Positions 53,962 through 63,222 of a stretch of 64,000 bases of DNA are shown here, piece by piece. Below the pieces are notes generated by a model, which was given only the letters and a program-made list of their open reading frames with translations, did not search any database and was not told where the DNA came from. Made by a program: the position numbers and the translations under genes. The stretch covers positions 1 to 64,000 of the forward strand of contig NZ_JBAFWT010000006.1 in NCBI RefSeq assembly GCF_043195195.1, written 5' to 3'. Each line of letters starts with the position of its first letter. The first letter of the stretch is position 1. Source of the stretch: NCEH01 sp043195195. GTDB taxonomy: Bacteria; Pseudomonadota; Alphaproteobacteria; Rhizobiales; Xanthobacteraceae.

Positions 53962-55607
53962 GAGTACGCATCGCCGACGGGCGCATTTTCGACCCCGCAT
54001 CCGGAAACGTGGACGCGGTTGGCAATCTGTTGATCGACGATGGCCGGATCGTTGCCGACGATCCGCATGTGCGTGCTGACGAAACCCATAATGCCTCAGG
54101 CTGCATCGTCATGGCGGGCGGCATCGACCTGCACAGCCACATCGCCGGCGGAAAGGTGAATCTCGCCCGCCTGCTGATGGGCGAGGATCGCCGCGCCAAT
54201 CCCGAGCCGGTCGGCGCCTTTTGCGGCTGTGGTGGTGGCAATGCGGCGCCAACTACCCATGCCACGGGCTGCCGCTATTCACAGATGGGCTATACCGCCG
54301 TTTTCGAGCCGGCCGTGGTGGGCGCCAATGCCCGCCATGCCCATCTTGAGATGGCCGACATCCCGAACATCGACACCGGCGGCTTCCTGGTGCTCGGCAA
54401 TGACGATTTCCTGCTCCGCCTGATCGCCATGGGAGAAGGCCAGACTGCGATCAACGACTATGTCGCATGGATGCTGGCGGCCACGCAGACGTGCGCAATC
54501 AAGATCGTCAACCCCGGCGGCATCTCGGCCTTCAAATTCAACGCCCGAAGCCTGGACCTGGACGAGGTCGGCCCTTTCTACAGCCTGACCCCGCGCCGGG
54601 TGCTTCAGACCTTGCAGAGGGCGGTGACGGAACTGGGCATTCCCCATCCCATCCACCTGCATGGCTGCAACCTCGGCGTGCCCGGCAATGTTGCGACCAC
54701 ACTCGCCACGATCGGCGCGACCGAAGGTTTTCCCCTTCACCTCACCCACGTTCAATTCCATGCCTATGGCGCGGAAGGGGATCGCCGCTTTTCCTCCGGG
54801 GCGGCGGAAATCGCGGCTGCGGTGAATGCCAATCCCCATATCTCCGTGGATGTGGGGCAGATCATGTTCGGCCAGACGGTCACGGCCTCGGCCGACCTGA
54901 TGGCGCAGTATCGCAATCACGGGATTGCCGATCCGAAAAAATGGATTGGCATGGATATCGAGTGCGATGCCGCTTGCGGCGTGGTGCCGTTTGCCTATCG
55001 CGACAAATCTTTCGTCAATGCCCTGCAATGGGCCATCGGCCTGGAACTCTTCCTGCTGATCGAGGACCCCTGGCGGGTCTTCCTGACCACCGACCATCCC
55101 AACGGAGGCCCCTTCACCTCCTATCCGCATCTGATCCGCCTTCTGATGGACCGGGATTTCCGCGACGCGCAACTGGCGCGGATTCACAAGGCGGCACGGG
55201 CGCATACCAACCTTGGCCTGTTGAAGCGTGAATACACGCTGGAGGAGATCGCGATCGTCACCCGCGCCGCACCAGCGCGCACGCTCGGCCTGAGGGATCG
55301 CGGCCATCTTGCCCCAGGGGCAATCGGGGATGTGGTGCTCTACGAAGATACGGCGGACCGCGAAGCCATGTTTTCGGCGCCCCGCCTGGTGCTGAAGGAC
55401 GGGCGGACCATCGTGAGGGACGGGGAGATCGTGGAGCTTGTCCAGGGCCGCACTTATGCGGTGAAACCTCAGTTTGACCCGCTCATGGACAAGCGCATGG
55501 ATCGCTGGTTCGACGAGGCCGTGGGCCTCAAGGCCAAGCATTTCCGCATTTCGGATGGGGAGATTCGGGACGGGCAGGGGCCGAATATCGTGGAGTGCGG
55601 CTCGTGA
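53958..55607 (+). CDS. fhcA: Formyltransferase/hydrolase complex subunit A
   Basis: The hydrolase subunit of the complex, 549 residues, an amidohydrolase related to FmdA. Metal-binding residues are in GGIDLHSHIAGG, with IHLHGCNLG and HLTHVQFHAYG later. It hydrolyses the formyl group to formate. ATG 53958 overlaps the fhcB stop. Length and motifs are complete. Confidence 0.95.
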   Translation: MRVRIADGRIFDPASGNVDAVGNLLIDDGRIVADDPHVRADETHNASGCIVMAGGIDLHSHIAGGKVNLARLLMGEDRRANPEPVGAFCGCGGGNAAPTTHATGCRYSQMGYTAVFEPAVVGANARHAHLEMADIPNIDTGGFLVLGNDDFLLRLIAMGEGQTAINDYVAWMLAATQTCAIKIVNPGGISAFKFNARSLDLDEVGPFYSLTPRRVLQTLQRAVTELGIPHPIHLHGCNLGVPGNVATTLATIGATEGFPLHLTHVQFHAYGAEGDRRFSSGAAEIAAAVNANPHISVDVGQIMFGQTVTASADLMAQYRNHGIADPKKWIGMDIECDAACGVVPFAYRDKSFVNALQWAIGLELFLLIEDPWRVFLTTDHPNGGPFTSYPHLIRLLMDRDFRDAQLARIHKAARAHTNLGLLKREYTLEEIAIVTRAAPARTLGLRDRGHLAPGAIGDVVLYEDTADREAMFSAPRLVLKDGRTIVRDGEIVELVQGRTYAVKPQFDPLMDKRMDRWFDEAVGLKAKHFRISDGEIRDGQGPNIVECGS

Positions 55608-56503
55608 ACATCAATGGCGTGGACATCCGCGACGGCTTTGCGGAAGCCTTCCCGATGGCGGGCACGCGACTGGTCATCACCGCCGACACCCCACGTTGGG
55701 TGCGCACCGCGGCCGTGTCTCTCACGGGCTTTGCCACGTCCGTGATCGGCTGCGGCTGCGAGGCGGCGATAGAAGGGGAGATCGCACCCGAGGATACGCC
55801 GGACGGGCGGCCGGGCGTCTCCGTTTTGATTTTCGCCATGTCACTGAAAGATCTCAAAAAGATCGTGCCGGCTCGGGTTGGCCAATGCGTCCTGACCGCG
55901 CCCACATCAGCCTGTTACGCGGGCCTCACGGACGGTGCGCGTGTGCCGCTCGGCCGGGCGTTGCGTTATTTCGGCGATGGACACCAGATTTCCAAGAGCT
56001 TCGATGATCGCCGCTTCTGGCGCATCCCGGTCATGGAAGGGGAGTTCGTGTGTGACGATGTCGTCGGCAGCACCGAGGCGGCGGTCGGGGGCGGAAATTT
56101 CTTGATTCTCGCGCGTTCGCGCGCGGCCGCGCTCAATGCGGCGGAGCATGCGGTGGAGGCGATGGGTGCGGTCAAAGGCGCCATCCTCCCGTTTCCCGGC
56201 GGGGTGGTGCGGTCCGGGTCCAAGATCGGCGGCAAATATGCCGGCATGATCGCCTCAACAAATGATGCCTATTGCCCGACCTTGCGCGCGAGCGTTGAGA
56301 GCGCGTTGCCGCCGGATGTCCAGAGCGTGCTGGAAATCGTCATCGACGGATTGTCGTCGGCTGAGGTCGCGGCCTCCATGCGGGCGGGCATCTCTGCCGT
56401 GTGCGCGCTCGGCGAGGCGCGTGGCATTGTTGCCATCGATGCCGGAAATTATGGCGGCAATCTCGGCCCATTCCATTTCAAGCTGCGGGAGCTGATGGCA
56501 TGA
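55604..56503 (+). CDS. fhcD: Formylmethanofuran:H4MPT formyltransferase
   Basis: Transfers the formyl group from formyl-H4MPT to the complex cofactor. 299 residues from GTG 55604, which overlaps the fhcA stop as GTGA. The start NINGVDIRDGFAEAF fits the family. The GTG 55595 alternative adds three residues. Motifs include CVLTAPTSACYAGL and KIGGKYAGMIASTNDAYCPTL. Confidence 0.94.
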   Translation: MNINGVDIRDGFAEAFPMAGTRLVITADTPRWVRTAAVSLTGFATSVIGCGCEAAIEGEIAPEDTPDGRPGVSVLIFAMSLKDLKKIVPARVGQCVLTAPTSACYAGLTDGARVPLGRALRYFGDGHQISKSFDDRRFWRIPVMEGEFVCDDVVGSTEAAVGGGNFLILARSRAAALNAAEHAVEAMGAVKGAILPFPGGVVRSGSKIGGKYAGMIASTNDAYCPTLRASVESALPPDVQSVLEIVIDGLSSAEVAASMRAGISAVCALGEARGIVAIDAGNYGGNLGPFHFKLRELMA

Positions 56504-57306
56504 GCGGTTATGAGCTGCATTTGCGCGGCCCGCTCGCCGCTCGGCTCAGTCTGGCGGGGCTGACGCCGGACGCTCTGGCCGGCCTCACCTTGGCCGAGGT
56601 GGAGCGTCAGCCCCTTGCTTACGGCACGGCGCGAGTTCCGCTGGCGGAGGTGTTCACAGTGTCACCCGCGCCAGACGGCGCGCTTTCGGTTTCCGGTGAC
56701 CCGCGCCTGGATTTTGTCGGTGCCGACCTGTCGTCCGGGGTGCTCCAGGTGTTTGGCCCCGTCGGAGCCTTCGCAGGGGCGCGGATGACCGGTGGACGTC
56801 TGGCAATCTCCGGCGACACGGGCGAGGGACTTGCCAGCGGCATGACTGGCGGACGGATCACGGTGAAGGGCGAAGTGGGAGCGCGTCTCGGCGGTCCCCT
56901 GCCGGGTGAGCGCAGAGGCATGACCGGCGGCATCGTTGAGATAGCCGGAGACGTTGGGCCATTGGCCGGCACCCAGATGCGCGGCGGACTGGTGCTGATT
57001 TCAGGCCATGCCGGCGACAGCGTGGCGCGCGGAATGATCGCAGGCACCATCGCAGTTTCTGGCACACTCGGCGCGCAGGCCGGTGCCGATATGAAGCGCG
57101 GCACGTTGCTGCTGGCACAGGAGCCACACTTGTTGGCGCCCGGCATTGGCGATGCACGCGAACATGACCTCATCGCACTCCAGCTAATCGCCCGCCGGGT
57201 GCCGGAGATCGCTGCTCTATTCGGCGGCGCGCTTTCGGGGCGTGCGCGGCGGTATGTGGGCGACCGGCTCGTGGGCGGGCAGGGCGAAATGCTCTGGCTG
57301 CTTTGA
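56500..57306 (+). CDS. fhcC: Formyltransferase/hydrolase complex subunit C
   Basis: 268 residues of the FmdC/GltS-C beta-helix type, built of repeated G-x-x-x-G-x units (MTGGRLAISGDTGEG, MTGGRITVKG, MRGGLVLISGHAG, MIAGTIAVSG, MKRGTLLL). Structural subunit of Fhc. ATG 56500 overlaps the fhcD stop. It ends 10 bases before a convergent gene, with a short TTGAGG/CCTCAA hairpin across the junction. Confidence 0.93.
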   Translation: MSGYELHLRGPLAARLSLAGLTPDALAGLTLAEVERQPLAYGTARVPLAEVFTVSPAPDGALSVSGDPRLDFVGADLSSGVLQVFGPVGAFAGARMTGGRLAISGDTGEGLASGMTGGRITVKGEVGARLGGPLPGERRGMTGGIVEIAGDVGPLAGTQMRGGLVLISGHAGDSVARGMIAGTIAVSGTLGAQAGADMKRGTLLLAQEPHLLAPGIGDAREHDLIALQLIARRVPEIAALFGGALSGRARRYVGDRLVGGQGEMLWLL

Positions 57307-57315
57307 GGAGATGCC

Positions 57316-58629
57316 TCAAGCCGCTGGCTTCTTCAGCTCCGCCAGTTCCTTGCGCAGCTTCTTGGTCTCCTCGAAGCGCGCGTTCACATCACGCACGCTG
57401 GAGACCATGCCTTCCACCTTCCCGTCGGCATTTTTCAGCAGCACGATGGTGAATTCGATCGAGAAACGCCGTCCGTCCTTGTGCAGGCCGGGCACCGCCA
57501 GCAGATCGCCGGCGCCATAGCGACTTTCGCCGCTGGCCACGGTCTGATGATAGCCTTCCCAGTGGCGGGCGCGGAACGGCTCGGGAATGATGATGTCGAG
57601 CGATTGCCCGAGCGCTTCCTGCTCGGAGAAACCGAAGATGCGCTCGGCGCCCGGATTCCACAGGATAATTGTCCCTTCCCGATCACTCGCCACGATTGCA
57701 TCTGCATTGCTGGCGACCAGCGCTTGGGCGATGCGGTCCGGTGTGAGCGTGCCGGACGAGAAGGGGGCGAGCGTGGTCATCCCGGAGGCTTTCGTTTCGG
57801 TGGTCGGGTGCGCAACCGGGGCAGGGGTGGCAGAAGGGGCTTCGATTAGCTCTTCGACCGGCCCAAAAAATTCAAAATGGATGCGGTCGTGCGGGACACC
57901 CAGCTCTGCCAGTCCGGTCACGAATGTGCGCATGAACGAGAGCGGGCCGCAGATGAAATAATCAGCGTCCTGCAGTGGCGTGTTGTCCGCCAGCCAGTCG
58001 ATTTCGAGCTGACCGGCACGGTCGAAATCGCGACCCGCAACGTCACTCTCCCGAGGGCGAGAATAGAATGTGGTGACGCGCAGACCGGGACGACGATCCG
58101 CAAGCGCCTTCACATGGGGCCCAAAGGCATGGGCCGCGCCATCTTGCGTGACATGAACGAAATGAGCCGGCACGCCCTCGGGCTGCGCGGCGAGCGCCTC
58201 CAGCATGCAGACCATGGGGGTGAGGCCGACGCCGCCGGAAAGCAGCACCACGGGCCTCATTTGGTCGGCGGGCAACAGGAAGCTACCGGACGGCGGCATA
58301 AGCTTGACCTGCGTGCCGGTCTCCGCCGCGTCATGGAGCCATTTCGAAGCTTGGCCTTGCGGCTCACGTTTCACCGAGACCCGATAGGTCTCGCCGTTCG
58401 CCTCGCCCGAGATGGTGTAGTTGCGCTTCATCGGCGCGCCATCGGAGGGTTCGATCAGCAAGGTAAGATGCTGCCCTGGCCTGTGACGGGGCACCCCGTT
58501 TCCGTCCACCGGGCGGAAAACGAACGACGTGATGATGTCGCTTTCGCGCGTACGGCTTTCAATGGTGAACGGCCGCCATCCGCTCCAGCTTTCTTCGATG
58601 CTACCGGCCTCTGTTGCAAGGTGTGGCAT
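57316..58629 (-). CDS. Flavohemoglobin-reductase-like FAD/NAD module fused to a PAS domain
   Basis: 437 residues. Residues about 15-115 are an FAD-binding domain with RNYTIS (69-74). Residues about 120-250 bind NAD(P)H, with GGVGLTPM (132-139), FICGPLSFM and a FEFFGP ending as in the reductase half of flavohemoglobins. There is no globin and no 2Fe-2S domain. After a Pro/Ala linker a PAS domain (about 300-415) starts LVASNADAIVASDREGTII, with WNPGAERIFGFSEQEALG. A short charged helix ends the protein. The fusion would couple NAD(P)H oxidation to a sensor module, but no output domain is present. What PAS binds (heme, flavin or nothing) is unknown. Confidence 0.85.
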   Translation of the reverse strand: MPHLATEAGSIEESWSGWRPFTIESRTRESDIITSFVFRPVDGNGVPRHRPGQHLTLLIEPSDGAPMKRNYTISGEANGETYRVSVKREPQGQASKWLHDAAETGTQVKLMPPSGSFLLPADQMRPVVLLSGGVGLTPMVCMLEALAAQPEGVPAHFVHVTQDGAAHAFGPHVKALADRRPGLRVTTFYSRPRESDVAGRDFDRAGQLEIDWLADNTPLQDADYFICGPLSFMRTFVTGLAELGVPHDRIHFEFFGPVEELIEAPSATPAPVAHPTTETKASGMTTLAPFSSGTLTPDRIAQALVASNADAIVASDREGTIILWNPGAERIFGFSEQEALGQSLDIIIPEPFRARHWEGYHQTVASGESRYGAGDLLAVPGLHKDGRRFSIEFTIVLLKNADGKVEGMVSSVRDVNARFEETKKLRKELAELKKPAA

Positions 58630-58751
58630 GGCTGGCGTTGCTCCCTTGGGCCTGTTGGTTCTACAGGCGCCGGTCCCGGCATCTGCGGCTTTTGTTCTGG
58701 TTTAATGTATGCCACGGACCGCGCCAAGGCGAGGCTGGACCTCTCCCGTCT

Positions 58752-59789
58752 TCACTTCGCGCGGTGTGACAGCCAACGCTTCAGGAAGGAGCGACGGGTT
58801 TTCCGCAGCGCCGAGGCCAGGGCCACGTGGAACGGCGCCTGTGCCTTGCGTACCTGCACCCTCAGCGCATTCAGCTCAGCGGTCCCAGCCCGCGCCCCCT
58901 CGACCAGTGAATCCAGGCTCGCAAGGACGCGGCGATAGGGATGAGTGCGCGCAAGATCGAGATAACGCGGCGCCGCGCGCCGGCCCGTGAAAGGCCTTAC
59001 GGCGACTGGACCTTCCAATTGGGGAATATAGGCCAAAAGCAGTCGGTCCGGCCGCTGGAGCAGAAGGCCTGGCTCGTCCATCAGGGCGCGGGCGCCATCG
59101 ATATGATGGGAGGCGGTGGACGCTTTATAATCCGGCCTTGCCCGCCAGCGGATGTAGCTGACCATGCATTTTGCCACCAACTGGTTGTCCGATCGCACGG
59201 GGAAATGCGCGAGATCGGCGGTAGCAAGAAGGGTCATGGGCTGCTCGGCGTGCCAGCGGCTGATGATATGGTTGCCGTCCGAGATCAGCGTCTCGGGATG
59301 GCCGGCGAAAGCGCCGGGGACGATCACCTTGTTGGCGCCCCGCGGCAGATCGAGCACATGGGTCAGGCGCGATAGGGGATTAGGGTCCGCCGCATCGTCG
59401 TCCGCATGCGGGAAATAATGGGTGACGGAGAACGCTCCGATGCGCGGCTCAGGAAGAGCGTTCAGCTCGGCTTCCAGCTTCGGGCGGTCGTCAATTGCGA
59501 TGAACTCATCGGCATCGAGGGGAAAGATGAAGTCCCAGGCTTCGTCCTGCATCGCACGATGCATGAGGCCGGTGGTACGGCGCCCCTGATTGTAGGCAGC
59601 ATGGTCCCCATCTTCCACCAGAACCACCGGCAGCCCTTCCTCCCCCAGCAGATCGAGAATGCGGCGGGTCGCATCGGTGCTGCCGTCGTCGATAATGTAC
59701 ATGCAATCGACGAAATGGCTGTTGTGGCGAACGAAGACCTCGATGATGTCCGCTTCGTCGCGTGCGAGAGTGACGGACGCCAGACGCAT
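58752..59789 (-). CDS. Glycosyltransferase family 2-like protein
   Basis: 345 residues. A GT-A-like start with ARDEADIIEVFVRHN, IIDDGSTDATRRIL and PLDADEF (the DxD metal/sugar-nucleotide motif near residue 94). The C-terminal third is Arg-rich and helical. Similar to GT2-like enzymes of surface polysaccharide or glycopeptide modification. Donor and acceptor are unknown. It is divergent from gatB. Confidence 0.84.
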   Translation of the reverse strand: MRLASVTLARDEADIIEVFVRHNSHFVDCMYIIDDGSTDATRRILDLLGEEGLPVVLVEDGDHAAYNQGRRTTGLMHRAMQDEAWDFIFPLDADEFIAIDDRPKLEAELNALPEPRIGAFSVTHYFPHADDDAADPNPLSRLTHVLDLPRGANKVIVPGAFAGHPETLISDGNHIISRWHAEQPMTLLATADLAHFPVRSDNQLVAKCMVSYIRWRARPDYKASTASHHIDGARALMDEPGLLLQRPDRLLLAYIPQLEGPVAVRPFTGRRAAPRYLDLARTHPYRRVLASLDSLVEGARAGTAELNALRVQVRKAQAPFHVALASALRKTRRSFLKRWLSHRAK

Positions 59790-59981
59790 GCTTTTCCCTT
59801 CGCGCGATCGAACCGCTTCCGATTTGTCTGCGGCTTAGCACGGGCCGGGAAGGGTGGAAACGCTGGCGCACATATGAAGCTGATGTCTCCGCAATGCTCC
59901 CACGGTTGCCAGAGAGCGGCCTGCGGGAGTAGGGACACAGATGACCTGCGGCGCATGCCGCGCGATTTACGAAGGACCGCA

Positions 59982-61481
59982 ATGACCGCTCACGTCCGAC
60001 CCGCCGATGCAAGGAAGCTCATTCGTGGAGCCACGGGCGATTGGGAGGTGGTGATCGGCATGGAAGTTCATGCTCAGGTGTCTTCGAACGCCAAGCTGTT
60101 CTCCGGTGCCTCCACCGAATTCGGCGGCCCACCCAACGACCATGTGTCGCTGGTGGATGCAGCCATGCCGGGTATGCTTCCGGTTATCAACGGCGGCTGC
60201 GTCGCGCAGGCCGTGCGTACGGGGCTCGGCCTGAAGGCGCAGATCAATCTGCGCTCGGTATTCGACCGGAAGAATTATTTCTACCCGGACCTGCCGCAGG
60301 GCTATCAGATCAGCCAGTTCAAATATCCCGTCGTCGGCGAGGGTAAGGTTATCGTCGACTTGCCAGATGGTGAGAGCATCACGGTCGGCATCGAGCGCCT
60401 GCACCTGGAGCAGGACGCGGGAAAGTCGATCCATGATCTTTCTCCGACCCTATCGTTCGTGGACCTGAACCGCTCCGGCGTCGCGCTGATGGAGATCGTC
60501 TCCCGGCCCGATCTGCGCTCCTCGGAAGAAGCGCGGGCCTATGTGACCAAGCTACGCTCCATTCTGCGCTATCTCGGCACCTGCGACGGGGACATGGAGA
60601 AGGGTAATCTGCGTGCCGACGTGAACGTCTCCGTGCGCCGGCCCGGCGAGCCATTAGGCACGCGCTGCGAGATCAAGAACGTCAATTCCATCCGCTTCAT
60701 TGGCCAGGCGATCGAGGTCGAGGCCCGCCGGCAGATTGAGATCCTGGAAGATGGGGGCAAGATCGACCAGGAGACGCGCCTGTTCGACCCCAACAAGGGC
60801 GAGACTCGGTCCATGCGCTCGAAGGAAGAGGCACATGACTACCGCTACTTCCCGGATCCGGACCTGCTGCCGCTGGTGCTCGACAAGGCCTTCGTCAGTG
60901 AACTCGATGCTGCACTGCCCGAACTGCCGGACGAGAAAAAGTCCCGCTTCATTCTCGATTATGGCCTGAGCACTTATGACGCCAGCATCCTGGTGGCGGA
61001 AAAGGAGACCGCCGACTATTTCGAGGCCGCTCTGACCGCCGAAGGCATCGTGCCGCGAAATGCCAAAATGGTCGCCAACTGGATCATGGGCGACCTGTCC
61101 GCTTACGCGAACACCGTCGGCCTGCCCCTATATCGCGTCCACATCACACCGGCACAGATCGCCGGTATCGTTGACCTGATTTCCGACAGCACCATCTCCG
61201 GGAAGATCGCGAAGGATGTGCTCGTCATTCTGCTTGAAGAGAAGAGCACCGAGCATCCGCGGGCGATCGTCGAATTGCGCGGCCTGAAACAGGTCACCGA
61301 TATGGTGGCGATCGAGAAGGTGGTGGACCACATCATCGCCGCCAATCCCGACAAGGTTGCGCAGGTCCTGGCCAAGCCGACCATGCTCGGCTGGTTCGTT
61401 GGCCAGGCGATGAAGCTCTCGGGCGGCAAGGCCAATCCCCAGGCGCTGAACGAAATCCTCAAGAGCAAACTTGGAATCTGA
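59982..61481 (+). CDS. gatB: Asp-tRNA(Asn)/Glu-tRNA(Gln) amidotransferase subunit B
   Basis: The 499-residue tRNA-binding kinase subunit. GMEVHAQVSSNAKLFSG at the start, DLPQGYQISQ, GVALMEIVS and the C-terminal YqeY domain are present. AAGGA precedes ATG 59982. The frame open from 59406 is antisense to the glycosyltransferase and is not used. It lies 10 kb from gatCA. Confidence 0.97.
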   Translation: MTAHVRPADARKLIRGATGDWEVVIGMEVHAQVSSNAKLFSGASTEFGGPPNDHVSLVDAAMPGMLPVINGGCVAQAVRTGLGLKAQINLRSVFDRKNYFYPDLPQGYQISQFKYPVVGEGKVIVDLPDGESITVGIERLHLEQDAGKSIHDLSPTLSFVDLNRSGVALMEIVSRPDLRSSEEARAYVTKLRSILRYLGTCDGDMEKGNLRADVNVSVRRPGEPLGTRCEIKNVNSIRFIGQAIEVEARRQIEILEDGGKIDQETRLFDPNKGETRSMRSKEEAHDYRYFPDPDLLPLVLDKAFVSELDAALPELPDEKKSRFILDYGLSTYDASILVAEKETADYFEAALTAEGIVPRNAKMVANWIMGDLSAYANTVGLPLYRVHITPAQIAGIVDLISDSTISGKIAKDVLVILLEEKSTEHPRAIVELRGLKQVTDMVAIEKVVDHIIAANPDKVAQVLAKPTMLGWFVGQAMKLSGGKANPQALNEILKSKLGI

Positions 61482-61523
61482 AGCGCGCTGCATTTGGGCG
61501 GTGCGTCGGCTGGGGGCGATGAC

Positions 61524-62018
61524 ATGCGGTCTGCGGCGATTGCAGGGATTGTGTTGTTTGGGTTTGCGGCACCGGCGTGCGCCGCCGATGCGCCCAATAT
61601 CATCGGGCTCTGGACGCCAACGGAACATTCTGGTTCCAACCTGACCGTCGCGCCAATGGACCAGATGCGCGTACAAGCCGACATGCCACAATTTCTCAGT
61701 GCGCCCGGCAACGAGGCTTGGAGCGTACGTATCGATACACAGAGCGGCCATGCGTTCGGCGGAGCTGTGATTTCCAAGGGCGGCAAGGAACAGATCCTCC
61801 TCGGGACCTTCCGCAGCGATGGCAAGCGCATGGTCTATGCGACCGATTTCAGCGTCGGCGACGGCGAGGCCAGCGCGGACCGCATGGAATTGTGCTGGAT
61901 CGATACCGTGCCGAACTATATCGCGGTCGCCTGTACGGTCTATGGACGCGCCAAGGCGGACGGGACCAAGCCTGAAGGGGCTCAGCCTGCCGCCTCGAAT
62001 CCGGCGATGGGTAAATAG
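61524..62018 (+). CDS. Secreted hypothetical protein
   Basis: 164 residues from ATG 61524, with a signal peptide (IAGIVLFGFAAPACAAD, cleavage about residue 22). The mature region begins IIGLWTPTEHSGSN and has beta-rich repeats (GHAFGGAVISKGG, GTFRSDGKRMVYATDFS) of an avidin/lipocalin-like kind, with two Cys (ELCW and AVACTVYG). Cytochrome-unlike, no catalytic motif. Similar short periplasmic proteins are common. I do not recognise it. Confidence 0.65.
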   Translation: MRSAAIAGIVLFGFAAPACAADAPNIIGLWTPTEHSGSNLTVAPMDQMRVQADMPQFLSAPGNEAWSVRIDTQSGHAFGGAVISKGGKEQILLGTFRSDGKRMVYATDFSVGDGEASADRMELCWIDTVPNYIAVACTVYGRAKADGTKPEGAQPAASNPAMGK

Positions 62019-62059
62019 ACCGACGCTTACGGCCCTTCACCGGCCGGGCCACGGTAGCG

Positions 62060-62797
62060 CTACACCAAACCCTGACCGGGACGGGTCGCGCCAAAGACCT
62101 CTTCGAAGGCAACGCGCAGAACGCTGTCCACCTCCGGCAGGCTCGCGAGCTGGCCGAGATCTTCCATGCTGGTCACGCCGTGCTCCCGCACGCCGCACGG
62201 CACGATGCCGCCGAAATGGGTGAGGTTGGGAGCAATGTTCAGGGAAATGCCGTGGAAGCTGACCCATTGGCGCACGCGAATGCCTATGGCGGCGATCTTT
62301 TCCTCGCGGCCGGGGCGCGCCACCCATACGCCCACCCGGTCCTCGCGGCGCTCCGCCCGGATGTTGAAAGCGGCAAGGGCGGCGATCAGCCAGGTTTCCA
62401 GTGCGCTCACATATTGGCGCAAGTCCGCGCTGCGCCGCTTGAGGTCCAGCATCACATAGGCGACCCGCTGCCCGGGGCCATGATAGGTGAATTGCCCGCC
62501 GCGCCCGGTCTCGAAGACCGGGAATCGCGCATCGATCAGATCTTCGCGCCGGGCGCTCGTCCCTGCGGTGTAGAGCGGGGGATGCTCCAGCAGCCACACC
62601 AGTTCCGGCGCTGTGCCAGCCGCGATGGCCGCGACACGGGCCTCCATGGCCGCCATGGCCTCAGGATAGGGCACCAGGGAATCACTGACGCTCCATTCGA
62701 CAGGCGGCGCATCGGCGGCACGAGGCAGGAAGGTCGTGGCCAGCGTCGAACGGGGTGCGGGCGCGGAGAGCGGCATGGCAGATGGGGGCGCGATCAT
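62060..62797 (-). CDS. lipB: Octanoyl-(acyl-carrier-protein) transferase
   Basis: Transfers octanoyl from ACP to lipoyl domains, the first step of lipoylation. 245 residues from ATG 62797. GRGGQFTYHGPGQ, the SFHGISLN motif and catalytic Cys in GIVPCGV are present. Mets at 62812 and 62866 are possible but add nothing conserved. It is followed by no lipA. The tRNA-Leu gene lies divergently upstream. Confidence 0.95.
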   Translation of the reverse strand: MIAPPSAMPLSAPAPRSTLATTFLPRAADAPPVEWSVSDSLVPYPEAMAAMEARVAAIAAGTAPELVWLLEHPPLYTAGTSARREDLIDARFPVFETGRGGQFTYHGPGQRVAYVMLDLKRRSADLRQYVSALETWLIAALAAFNIRAERREDRVGVWVARPGREEKIAAIGIRVRQWVSFHGISLNIAPNLTHFGGIVPCGVREHGVTSMEDLGQLASLPEVDSVLRVAFEEVFGATRPGQGLV

Positions 62798-62967
62798 GGA
62801 GGCTTCATACATCTTCGAAGGCGCGCGGGAGACACGCCATCCACAGGCTACATATAGTTGGCGCACGAACCACTGTTGAGGCCTTGTGGCGCCGGAGTCG
62901 ATCTGTTAGACGATGGCCCCCGGCGCCACGCACCTTAGGGTTAGCGGGCGCCGAGCCATCTCTGACT

Positions 62968-63052
62968 GCGGTCGTGGCGGAATTGGTAGACGCGCTAGCT
63001 TGAGGTGCTAGTGGGGAGACCCGTGGAGGTTCGAGTCCTCTCGTCCGCACCA
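62968..63052 (+). tRNA. tRNA-Leu (anticodon GAG)
   Basis: 85 bases including an encoded CCA. Anticodon stem CTAGC / GCTAG around loop TTGAGGT gives GAG, reading CUC. A D-arm (GGCGGAATTGGTAGA), a long variable arm (GGGGAGACCC) and a T-arm GGAGG-TTCGAGT-CCTCT are typical of leucine tRNA. The acceptor stem GCGGTCG pairs with CGTCCGC except position 5-68, which is T opposite T. Either it is a tolerated mismatch or a change relative to the CGACCGC usual in related tRNAs. Confidence 0.93.
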
Positions 63053-63080
63053 GAAGATGGGGCCGCAAAGGCCGACGCAA

Positions 63081-63107
63081 AACGGCGCCCTCGGGCGCCG
63101 TTGTCGT
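63081..63107 (+). terminator. Intrinsic terminator after tRNA-Leu
   Basis: AACGGCGCCC and GGGCGCCGTT form a perfect stem (63081-63102) with a TC loop (realistically a CCTCGG loop with 8 pairs), followed by GTCGTTT. Located 30 bases past the tRNA. Confidence 0.75.
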
Positions 63108-63222
63108 TTCTGGGATGGCGCCCGAGGGCGCCTGCGTCCCTTTAGGGGCAGCGGGCGGCGTGCCTCGCGTCATGCGATTCAAGGAAGCCGTGCGGCGCGC
63201 GGGGGTAGACGCCCCCAGCACG

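Noticed and set aside
62968..63222. tRNA-Leu as an integration site
   Set aside because: No integrase, no repeat of the tRNA 3' end and no foreign genes were seen in the visible flank.
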